Part shown: positions 1-5,219 of the stretch, one piece after another
How the letters are laid out: every line of letters begins with the position of its first letter
How positions within the stretch are numbered: position 1 is the first letter of the stretch
NCBI GenBank assembly: GCA_903837445.1
Contig: CAILUR010000133.1
Location: 1-5,473, forward strand
Reading direction: 5' to 3'
Origin: an uncultured bacterium
GTDB lineage: Bacteria; Oederibacteriota; PGYV01; CAILUR01
DNA: 5,473 bases
Made by a program: the position numbers and the translations under genes
Notes under the pieces: generated by a model
What the model saw: the letters and a program-made list of their open reading frames with translations, nothing else
Told to the model about the DNA's origin: nothing
Database searches by the model: none

Positions 1-2211
1 GATGAGTTTCAGGACACCAACTATGCCCAGTTTGAACTTGTGAAACTCCTTGCCGATAAAACCTGTAATATATGCGTAGTGGGGGATGATGATCAAATGA
101 TTTACAGGTTTCGTGGGGCTGCGGTCTCAAATATAAAAGGCTTTCTGGATCATTATAAAGATACAAAAATAGTAGTGCTCAAAAATAACTATCGTTCTGT
201 GCAGCATATTTTAGACAGCGCGCATAAGCTGGTGTCAAACAATGGCGACAGGCTTGAAACCTTATTGAAAATAGATAAACACTTAGCTTCTAAATATACC
301 CCCAGCATAAAACATAAAGAAAACCTGCATATAAAATTCTTTGATAATTACTCAGAAGAAGCTGACTTTGTGGCGGATGAAATAACACGGCTGACACAAG
401 ACTTTGGCTATTCATTTAAAGATATAGGGATTTTAATGCGGGCAAATAGTGATGCAAATATCTTTTTAAAAACTTTTGAACGCAGGGGCATTCCTTTTCG
501 CTTTTCTGGAGACAGAGGCCTTTATAATAAAAAAGAAGTAATGTTTTTGATTAACTTTTGTCGGGTATTGGTAACGCCTTTTGAATTTAATCCTGTCTGC
601 GATGTGGCGGTCTCGGAATATTATGGCGTGGACCCTTTTATCATATCTAAGTTTTTAAATCTTTCAAAAGATTATGGCACCCCTGTGATAGACCTAATGA
701 AAAAACCAGAAAAGTATTCGGGACTTGAACTCAGCACCGAAGAAGCCCTTAAAATTAAAAACTTTGTCACCGATGCTGAACATTATATAGCAAAGGCAAA
801 AGAGGGCTGGGGTGCTGGCGAAATTCTCTATGATTTCTTAAAAGAAAAACGCGTGTTTGAAACTTTGTTAAAACAAGCAGATGTAGAAGCCGAGGCGAAA
901 ATTTCCAATATCTCAAGATTTTTTGATACGGTGAAACAGTTTTCTATAAATGAAGAATACGATACTATTTATAATTTTGTTAACTACATTGATTTACGCA
1001 TAAAGGCGGGAGACAATCCGCAGGATGAGTCCTATGATGATGCCGCCCAAGAGGCAGTCCAGGTGATGAGCGTACACAAAGCAAAAGGACTGGAGTTTAA
1101 AGTCGTGTTTGTTCCGGCTTTGGTGCAGGATAAATTTCCTTCACGGTCCAAAGCTTTCGCGTTCCCACTGCCAGAGGGGATTATGAAAGACTTGGTAGAT
1201 GAAAAGGCATATATGCAAGAAGAGGAAAGACGGTTATTTTATGTGGCTATGACGCGCGCACAGGAACTGTTATATCTCACTGCGGCATTTAAGTATGAGG
1301 GAAAAAGCACCAGAAAAATAAGTATTTTCCTGCGAGAACTGGGCGTCCAAAAAGAAGAGGATTATCTTATGAAACTGGATAAAAATGCCAGAATGAAATA
1401 TTTTGAAAGAGGCACGCATCCCCTTGCTGTCTATACGGCGAAAAAAATCCCCGAAAACATAAGGCTGTCAAATTATCAGATAGATGACTATCTGACCTGC
1501 CCATATAAGTATAAACTCATACATATTTTGAAAATGCCCATAAAAGCTAATCCTAATATAGTTTATGGACAGGCTATGCATAAGGTGGCGTCGGAATATT
1601 ACAGGGCAAAACAAGAAGATACAGTGAAGACCTTGGAAGACCTAAAACAGATTTTTATTGCTATGTGGAAACCTTCCGGGTTTATCTCTCCCGATCACGA
1701 GAAAAAAATGTTTGAAAAAGCACTGGGGCTTATAGACAGGTTTTATACGGAAGAAGAGACTAAAACAATAGTGCCGAAGTTTATTGAAAAGGGTTTTGAA
1801 TTCAAGTTTGACAAAGACATAGTCATAGCCGGCAGATGGGACAGGATTGATGAAGTGGATGGAAAAGCCGTCATTATTGACTATAAGACCTCTAAAGTGG
1901 ACACGGTGGAAGAAGCCAAGAAGAAAATAAGTTCCGACGAGATTTCAAAACAACTCAAACTCTACGCCCTGGCATATGAAAGGGTGTTTGGAAAACCAGC
2001 AGACAAAGTCGGAGTGTATTTTTTTGAAAGCTGTCTGCTGGTGGTAAAAGAGTTTAAACCTGGTGTAGTGGAAGAGTTTGGAGAAAAAATTCACGAAGTG
2101 GCGGCGGGAGTGAAAACGAGAGCTTTTCACGCTACCCCTTCACAATTTGAGTGTTCTCACTGCGCTTTTAACACTGTCTGTGAGTTTTCTAAATCAGATG
2201 TAGGGTTTTAA
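1..2211 (+). CDS. UvrD/PcrA-like SF1 DNA helicase fused to RecB-type nuclease (5' partial)
   Basis: Probable ATP-driven 3'-5' DNA helicase with a nuclease domain, acting on DNA ends or damaged DNA in the cytoplasm. The frame is open from base 1 and begins inside motif II (DEFQD, fragment residues 1-5). The Walker A region and true start are therefore upstream, and the GTG at base 40 is internal. Also visible are motif III (GDDDQ, 28-32, then YRFRGA), motif IV (NNYRS, 62-66), motif V (VMSVHKAKGLEF, 355-366) and motif VI (EEERRLFYVAMTRA, 407-420). From about residue 490 a PD-(D/E)XK domain follows, with H527, D614, D627-Y-K629 and a QLxxYA motif at 651-656. The 13-residue gap from D614 to D627 equals that between RecB D1067 and D1080. 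C500 plus C718-x2-C721-x5-C727 matches the AddB/Cas4-type [4Fe-4S] pattern. The visible part is 736 residues. It resembles AddA/AddB functions in one chain, but I assign no gene symbol. The family call is firm; the cellular role (recombination or repair) is inferred. Confidence 0.93.
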   Translation, partial: DEFQDTNYAQFELVKLLADKTCNICVVGDDDQMIYRFRGAAVSNIKGFLDHYKDTKIVVLKNNYRSVQHILDSAHKLVSNNGDRLETLLKIDKHLASKYTPSIKHKENLHIKFFDNYSEEADFVADEITRLTQDFGYSFKDIGILMRANSDANIFLKTFERRGIPFRFSGDRGLYNKKEVMFLINFCRVLVTPFEFNPVCDVAVSEYYGVDPFIISKFLNLSKDYGTPVIDLMKKPEKYSGLELSTEEALKIKNFVTDAEHYIAKAKEGWGAGEILYDFLKEKRVFETLLKQADVEAEAKISNISRFFDTVKQFSINEEYDTIYNFVNYIDLRIKAGDNPQDESYDDAAQEAVQVMSVHKAKGLEFKVVFVPALVQDKFPSRSKAFAFPLPEGIMKDLVDEKAYMQEEERRLFYVAMTRAQELLYLTAAFKYEGKSTRKISIFLRELGVQKEEDYLMKLDKNARMKYFERGTHPLAVYTAKKIPENIRLSNYQIDDYLTCPYKYKLIHILKMPIKANPNIVYGQAMHKVASEYYRAKQEDTVKTLEDLKQIFIAMWKPSGFISPDHEKKMFEKALGLIDRFYTEEETKTIVPKFIEKGFEFKFDKDIVIAGRWDRIDEVDGKAVIIDYKTSKVDTVEEAKKKISSDEISKQLKLYALAYERVFGKPADKVGVYFFESCLLVVKEFKPGVVEEFGEKIHEVAAGVKTRAFHATPSQFECSHCAFNTVCEFSKSDVGF

Positions 2212-2270
2212 AATAATCTGAGCATAGCGCTTGCCAAATGTCATTTTACCTTTGTTTTGCGAGTGTATCT

Positions 2271-2304
2271 TATCAAAAAAATACTTGCTAAAAGGTATTT
2301 GATA
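2271..2304. repeat. Imperfect inverted repeat in the helicase-BFN gap
   Basis: Outer arms TATCAAA (2271-2277) and TTTGATA (2298-2304) are perfect inverted repeats. Inside them TACTT (2282-2286) pairs with AGGTA (2293-2297) with one G-T wobble, around the loop GCTAAA. The left side carries four extra A bases (2278-2281). The right arm overlaps the proposed -10 element. It could be an operator, a weak terminator of the helicase transcript, or chance in AT-rich DNA. No T-run follows on the + strand, so a standard intrinsic terminator is unlikely. Confidence 0.4.
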
Positions 2305-2308
2305 TAGT
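2300..2308 (+). promoter_or_regulatory. Candidate extended -10 promoter for the BFN-atp operon
   Basis: The sequence TGATATAGT reads as an extended -10 element: TGn followed by TATAGT, five of six matches to TATAAT. No convincing -35 box sits 16-18 bases upstream, which is tolerated by extended -10 promoters. Transcription would start near base 2315, leaving a leader of about 30 bases before the ATG at 2345. This is the only sizeable gap upstream of the atp genes in the window, so a promoter here is plausible but unproven. Confidence 0.4.
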
Positions 2309-2332
2309 AAAGTTTATTGGATTTGCTTTTTT

Positions 2333-2338
2333 AAGGAG
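2333..2338 (+). promoter_or_regulatory. Ribosome binding site of the BFN gene
   Basis: AAGGAG lies six bases before the ATG at 2345, which is normal spacing. It supports that ATG over the second in-frame ATG three codons later. Confidence 0.75.
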
Positions 2339-2344
2339 TGTTTT

Positions 2345-2827
2345 ATGATTGAAATGAAAGTAAGCGGACTTGCCATTGACAGGACTTCAAAAATGCCAGT
2401 GGTGATACTTACAGATATAGAAGAAAAGAGGCTTTTGCCTATATGGATAGGCGTGTATGAGGCAGATGCTATATTGGTGGCACTTGAAAATATAAAAGTT
2501 CCTCGGCCTATGACTCACGACCTTATAAAAACCATTATGGACAGCCTGCAGGTGGGAGTGGATAGAGTGATGATATCTGATATAAAAGAAAGTACTTTTT
2601 TCGCAAAGATACATATGACTGCCAACGGAAAAGAAATAGAAGTGGATGCCAGACCTTCAGATGCGATAGCACTGGGGCTCAGGACAGGCGCCAAAATATA
2701 TGTTTCTGAAAATGTGATTCTTCAGGCGACAAGTATTGATAAACAAAAATATGAAAAAGAAATGAAAGAGTTCAAAGAGTTCTTGAAAGATGTAAAACCC
2801 TCTGACTTCATTAACTATAAAGATTAA
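2345..2827 (+). CDS. Bifunctional nuclease (BFN/DUF151) family protein
   Basis: This is a 160-residue soluble protein of the DUF151/BFN domain family, which includes Thermotoga TM0160 and plant BFN proteins reported to act on both DNA and RNA. Family motifs are clear: LPIWIG (31-36), EADAI (39-43), RPMTHDL (54-60) and VDARPSDAIALGLR (100-113). Residues 131-160 form a charged tail with EFKEFLKDVKPSDF, similar to the C-terminal stretch of longer family members. A good ribosome binding site (AAGGAG, 2333-2338) supports the ATG. The stop codon is followed after one base by the atpZ ATG, so the gene probably shares a transcript with the ATP synthase genes. The domain assignment is strong. Nuclease activity and any link to energy metabolism are not shown by the sequence. 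Confidence 0.9.
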   Translation: MIEMKVSGLAIDRTSKMPVVILTDIEEKRLLPIWIGVYEADAILVALENIKVPRPMTHDLIKTIMDSLQVGVDRVMISDIKESTFFAKIHMTANGKEIEVDARPSDAIALGLRTGAKIYVSENVILQATSIDKQKYEKEMKEFKEFLKDVKPSDFINYKD

Positions 2828-2828
2828 A

Positions 2829-3041
2829 ATGGACAAAGAGACCAGACAGCTTTTTAGAACAATGGGGACGCTCAGTTCATTGGGCTTTACCCTTGTCTTG
2901 GCGACTTTTGCAGGGCTTGCACTGGGCTTGTGGCTGGATAAACTGACAGGTTTAAAACCGCTCTTTACTATAGGCCTTCTTATTTTTGGAATCATTGCTG
3001 GCTTTGTAAAAATATATGTGGAAGTCAAAAAAATTAAATGA
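2829..3041 (+). CDS. atpZ: AtpZ-like small F1Fo ATP synthase accessory membrane protein
   Basis: This is a 70-residue protein with a charged N-terminus (MDKETRQ) and two predicted membrane helices, at about 14-34 and 44-64, forming a hairpin. The turn carries LGLWLD (32-37), and GIIAGF (54-59) lies in the second helix. This pattern is typical of the AtpZ/'ATPase gene 1' family often encoded at the head of atp operons. Relatives have been linked to Mg2+/Ca2+ handling together with AtpI, and to enzyme assembly; the role here is inferred from family and position. It begins one base after the BFN stop without an obvious Shine-Dalgarno sequence, so translation may depend on termination of the upstream gene. 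Its TGA stop overlaps the atpI start. Confidence 0.83.
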   Translation: MDKETRQLFRTMGTLSSLGFTLVLATFAGLALGLWLDKLTGLKPLFTIGLLIFGIIAGFVKIYVEVKKIK

Positions 3042-3415
3042 TTATGAATTTTAAAAGACTATTATTTTTAGCATTGACCGCACTGGGAATAATAGGCGCG
3101 GCATTTTTTTTGATAGATAAAAGGCTTTTTGCAGGGATGGCGGCAGGGTTTGTCACTGGCGCGCTCAATATAAGTGCAATAATATTTACGGTCAGAGGCA
3201 CCATTACTCCTGATTCGAAAAAGGGAGCGGCATTGATTTCGGTGCTGGTATATGTGATAAAACTGGTAGTAATTGGCGCGATAATTGCGCTGGTAATAAT
3301 TTTCAGAAAGGATTACAGTATCAAAGGATTTTTAATGGGCTTTACGCTTACGCTTTTGTTGCTTATGACTGAATATATCATAACTGTTTTAACGAAGACA
3401 CAGGAGAAGAAATAA
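3038..3415 (+). CDS. atpI: ATP synthase subunit I (AtpI-like membrane protein)
   Basis: This is a 125-residue, very hydrophobic protein with four likely membrane helices, at about 8-26, 30-52, 63-89 and 95-118, and a short basic tail (KTQEKK). The length, the helix pattern, the glycine-rich second helix (GFVTGALNISAIIF) and the position directly before atpB fit the ATP synthase I family. AtpI has been shown in other bacteria to help assemble the c ring and to take part in Mg2+ transport with AtpZ. The ATG overlaps the atpZ stop as ATGA (3038-3041), a sign of translational coupling. A second ATG two codons later (3044) is also possible. Sequence conservation in this family is low, so the call rests mainly on topology and context. 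Confidence 0.78.
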   Translation: MIMNFKRLLFLALTALGIIGAAFFLIDKRLFAGMAAGFVTGALNISAIIFTVRGTITPDSKKGAALISVLVYVIKLVVIGAIIALVIIFRKDYSIKGFLMGFTLTLLLLMTEYIITVLTKTQEKK

Positions 3416-3417
3416 AA

Positions 3418-4200
3418 ATGGAAGAAGCAATTATATTTCACCCTATAGTGCCGTGGCTTGACGAAACCGCATACAGAACGATACTTATGATGCTCCTTGA
3501 TTACATAATAGTCTTTGGAATTGTGATTCTCGGCTGCTCTAATCAAAAACTCCGCCCTGGCAAAGCCCAGAACTTGGTAGAGTGGGCGGTAAAGTTTATC
3601 ACCAATTACGCTGATGAAATGATTGGCCCTCAGGCCCCTACCTATTATCCTTTGCTTATTATGCTTTTCTTTTATATCTTAGTGGGCAATCTTATGGGCT
3701 TAATCCCTGGACTTGTTTCTCCTACCAGTAATGTCAATGTGCCCCTCGCTTTAGCCCTTGTGGTCTTTGTGACAGAACATTTTAACGGCATAAGAAAAAA
3801 AGGTATTATAAATTATTTAAAACATTTCACAGGTGGCACTGGAGTGCCTGGTTGGCTTAAACCTTTTATGTTTTTTATAGAAATAATAGGGGAGTTGGCA
3901 AGACCAGTCTCGCTGACCTTCCGTCTTTTTGGAAATATTGTAGCAAAAGAAATTCTTTTAGGAGTGTTGGTAATGTTGGTAGTTTTATTTTGGCCAGACC
4001 TTTCCAGTCACGATATGCTGAAAAAAGCAATTGCAGGAAGTCTTGGTGGGTTTGCTTTTTTAATGCGGCCCCTTATTATAGTTTTAGGTACGCTGGTGAG
4101 TATCATACAGGCAAGCGTCTTTACCCTGTTGACCTCTATTTATATTTCAGCGGCAGTCCAGTCGCACGAGGATCACCCAGAAGAAGCTACAGGACATTGA
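3418..4200 (+). CDS. atpB: F1Fo ATP synthase subunit a
   Basis: This membrane stator subunit provides the two half-channels through which ions reach the c ring. The 260-residue length is normal. Helices lie at about 21-40, 77-98, 107-122, 148-165, 172-193 and 205-247. The signature LARPVSLTFRLFGN (160-173) contains the essential arginine R169 (equivalent to E. coli R210) and N173. Q231 in SIIQASVF matches the conserved glutamine of the last long helix (E. coli Q252). After N173 the sequence reads IVAKE, with K177 where E. coli has a glycine. The C-terminus is rich in His, Glu and Asp (SHEDHPEEATGH). The start lies two bases after the atpI stop, with AGGAG at 3402-3406 inside the atpI end, 11 bases before the ATG. 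It is followed by a 42-base gap to atpE. Confidence 0.97.
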   Translation: MEEAIIFHPIVPWLDETAYRTILMMLLDYIIVFGIVILGCSNQKLRPGKAQNLVEWAVKFITNYADEMIGPQAPTYYPLLIMLFFYILVGNLMGLIPGLVSPTSNVNVPLALALVVFVTEHFNGIRKKGIINYLKHFTGGTGVPGWLKPFMFFIEIIGELARPVSLTFRLFGNIVAKEILLGVLVMLVVLFWPDLSSHDMLKKAIAGSLGGFAFLMRPLIIVLGTLVSIIQASVFTLLTSIYISAAVQSHEDHPEEATGH

Positions 4201-4228
4201 GCATAAAAAAATTAGTTAAATACATAAC

Positions 4229-4236
4229 GGAGGTGA
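4229..4236 (+). promoter_or_regulatory. Perfect Shine-Dalgarno sequence that fixes the atpE TTG start
   Basis: GGAGGTGA is fully complementary to the usual 3' end of 16S rRNA and lies six bases before the TTG at 4243. It is the longest match to the anti-Shine-Dalgarno sequence that I found in the window. It favours the TTG over the internal ATG at 4363, which has only a weak purine stretch in front. Confidence 0.85.
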
Positions 4237-4242
4237 AGTAAT

Positions 4243-4614
4243 TTGAAAAAATTTTTAGTTTTGACATGCGCACTTGTAATGGTACTTGGATTTGCTATGG
4301 CGGCATTCGCTGTAGAAACGGCGGCAGTCGCACCAGAAGTTAAGAAAGTCAGCCCAGAGAGTATGAACTTTTTAGCTCTTTGCGCGCTCGCAGCAGCGCT
4401 CTCTATCGGAATAGCAGCGCTCGGCGGAGGAATAGGACAGGGTATGGCAGCAGCAAAAGCAGCTGAAGGTGTCGCCAGACAGCCAGAAGCAGCAGGAAAA
4501 ATCCAGACGCTTATGATTCTTGGCTTGGCCTTTATTGAATCACTTTCTATTTATGCGCTCGTAGTTTCACTTATTCTGCTTTTCGCAAATCCGTTCTTAA
4601 AATTTATATCGTAA
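4243..4614 (+). CDS. atpE: F1Fo ATP synthase subunit c with signal-like N-terminus and Na+-type binding site
   Basis: This is the rotor-ring subunit whose carboxylate carries the coupling ion across the membrane. Residues 1-23 look like a signal peptide: MKK, a hydrophobic stretch, then AFA before a likely cut at 23/24. A linker (24-40) leads to helix 1 (about 43-69) with glycine spacing GGGIGQG (61-67), a polar loop ARQPEA (78-83) and helix 2 (about 88-117) with E99. At 123 residues it is longer than the usual 70-90; the predicted mature form is about 100. Q66, E99, S100 and Y104 have the same spacing as Na+ ligands Q32, E65, S66 and Y70 of the Ilyobacter tartaricus c ring. T67 and V63 of that site are replaced by L101 and F97. 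The TTG start is chosen from the perfect ribosome binding site at 4229-4236. An ATG at 4363 would give a conventional 83-residue form. The product is certain; ion choice is inferred. Confidence 0.95.
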   Translation: MKKFLVLTCALVMVLGFAMAAFAVETAAVAPEVKKVSPESMNFLALCALAAALSIGIAALGGGIGQGMAAAKAAEGVARQPEAAGKIQTLMILGLAFIESLSIYALVVSLILLFANPFLKFIS

Positions 4615-4623
4615 GAGAATAGC

Positions 4624-4642
4624 GACGGGCACAAAGCCCGTC
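4624..4642 (+). promoter_or_regulatory. Perfect stem-loop just after atpE
   Basis: GACGGGC (4624-4630) and GCCCGTC (4636-4642) form a perfect 7-bp GC-rich stem with the loop ACAAA. The stem starts ten bases after the atpE stop. What follows is A-rich rather than T-rich, so it is not a typical intrinsic terminator. It is better read as an RNA structure that may protect the 3' end of an atpE message or mark a processing site. Function is inferred. Confidence 0.65.
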
Positions 4643-4693
4643 AGGACTTATAAAAAGCCGTGGCTGATAAGCCCGGCAAGCACACTTAAAAAG
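4634..4693 (+). repeat. Imperfect tandem repeat of a stem-arm plus A-rich tail
   Basis: Bases 4634-4657 and 4669-4693 align with a few changes. Each begins AAGCCCG, continues with a short variable piece, then has CTTA and ends AAAAG. Each copy contains the right arm of one of the two hairpins in this gap. This suggests either duplication of a stem-loop unit or repeated selection for the same structure. Confidence 0.4.
4652..4677 (-). terminator. Second stem-loop; candidate minus-strand intrinsic terminator
   Basis: GCCG (4657-4660) and GGC (4662-4664) pair with GCC (4671-4673) and CGGC (4674-4677). This makes a 7-bp stem with one bulged T at 4661 and the loop TGATAA. Five A bases (4652-4656) directly precede it, so on the minus strand the stem is followed by five T bases, as in a short intrinsic terminator. 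It could stop antisense transcription from running into atpE. On the + strand it lacks a T-run and would act only as an RNA structure. Confidence 0.4.
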
Positions 4694-4707
4694 TACGGAC
4701 ATACTTC

Positions 4708-4715
4708 GAGGAGGT
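4708..4715 (+). promoter_or_regulatory. Strong ribosome binding site of atpF
   Basis: GAGGAGGT sits five bases before the atpF ATG at 4721. A weak 5-bp stem (AAGTA 4691-4695 with TACTT 4702-4706) lies just upstream and would leave the site free. The strong site fits independent ribosome loading after the 106-base gap. Confidence 0.8.
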
Positions 4716-4720
4716 TTAAA

Positions 4721-5212
4721 ATGGTAGAACCAAAATTAGATATACTTTTAGTGCAGCTGCTGACTTTTTTACTGGCAGTACCACTTCTCTGGAGCTTTTT
4801 CATAAGCAAACTTATGAAAACTTTGGAAAAACGCGATGCCTATATTCGTGAAAATATAGAAAAAGCTGAAAAGGACCGCGCTGCTATGGAACAACTCAAA
4901 GCGGACTATGAAAAGAGCGTAAAGCAAATGCACGCACAGACACTTGAGGCGCTTGGAAAAGCGGCTGCGGATGGCGAGAAAACAAAAGCAGAAATGATAG
5001 AGACAGCTAAAAAAGAAGGGCACGCACTTATCGTGGAAGCGAAAAAGGAAATTGAACTTGAAAAAGTAAAAGCCATTGAAAGTGTAAAAGATAAGATAGC
5101 TGACCTGACAGTTAGGGCCGCGGAAAAAATTATCAAAACTAAATTGAACAAAAAAAGTCAAATGACTTTGATTAAGAAGTATATGAAAGATATTGAAAAA
5201 AGGGTGAACTGA
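4721..5212 (+). CDS. atpF: F1Fo ATP synthase subunit b
   Basis: This is the peripheral stalk subunit that holds F1 against the a subunit. The 163-residue length is typical. One membrane helix at about 7-29 (ending LWSFFISK) is followed by a long charged helix from about 30 to 163. The conserved basic stretch EKRDAYI (36-42) lies just past the membrane. The central part is rich in Ala, Lys and Glu (for example EKAEKDRAAMEQLKADYEK), as expected for a dimeric coiled coil. The C-terminal part (VRAAEKIIKTKLNKK, then IKKYMKDIEK) matches the region that binds the delta subunit. Only one b-type gene is present, with no second b' gene next to it, so a b homodimer is likely. The start is supported by GAGGAGGT at 4708-4715. 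The stop is seven bases before the atpH start. Confidence 0.95.
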   Translation: MVEPKLDILLVQLLTFLLAVPLLWSFFISKLMKTLEKRDAYIRENIEKAEKDRAAMEQLKADYEKSVKQMHAQTLEALGKAAADGEKTKAEMIETAKKEGHALIVEAKKEIELEKVKAIESVKDKIADLTVRAAEKIIKTKLNKKSQMTLIKKYMKDIEKRVN

Positions 5213-5219
5213 GGACTCT

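Noticed and set aside
40..42. GTG at base 40 as the helicase start
   Set aside because: The frame is open from base 1 and the preceding codons encode motif II (DEFQDTN), which must belong to the same protein.
1945..2130. Minus-strand ORF of 61 codons within the helicase gene
   Set aside because: It lies fully inside the conserved nuclease domain, has no family features, and is rich in Phe and His as expected for the complement of a Lys/Glu-rich gene.
2231..2286. Alternative promoter using TTGCGA (2257-2262) and AATACT (2280-2285)
   Set aside because: The 17-base spacing is right, but each box matches the consensus at only four of six positions, and the extended -10 at 2300-2308 is better.
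2657..3028. Minus-strand ORF opposite BFN and atpZ
   Set aside because: It spans the boundary of two recognisable + strand genes and shows no motif; it is a shadow of them.
3990..4241. Overlapping + strand ORF within atpB running to the atpE ribosome binding site
   Set aside because: It is out of frame with the conserved last helices of subunit a, has no good ribosome binding site and shows no recognisable protein features.
4264..4272. Lipoprotein signal at Cys9 of AtpE
   Set aside because: The residues before the cysteine (VLT) do not fit a lipobox, the cysteine is too near the N-terminus, and an AFA cleavage site follows at residue 23.
4624..4677. Intrinsic + strand terminator ending the operon after atpE
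   Set aside because: Neither stem is followed by a T-run on the + strand, and atpF and atpH continue the same operon with strong ribosome binding sites.
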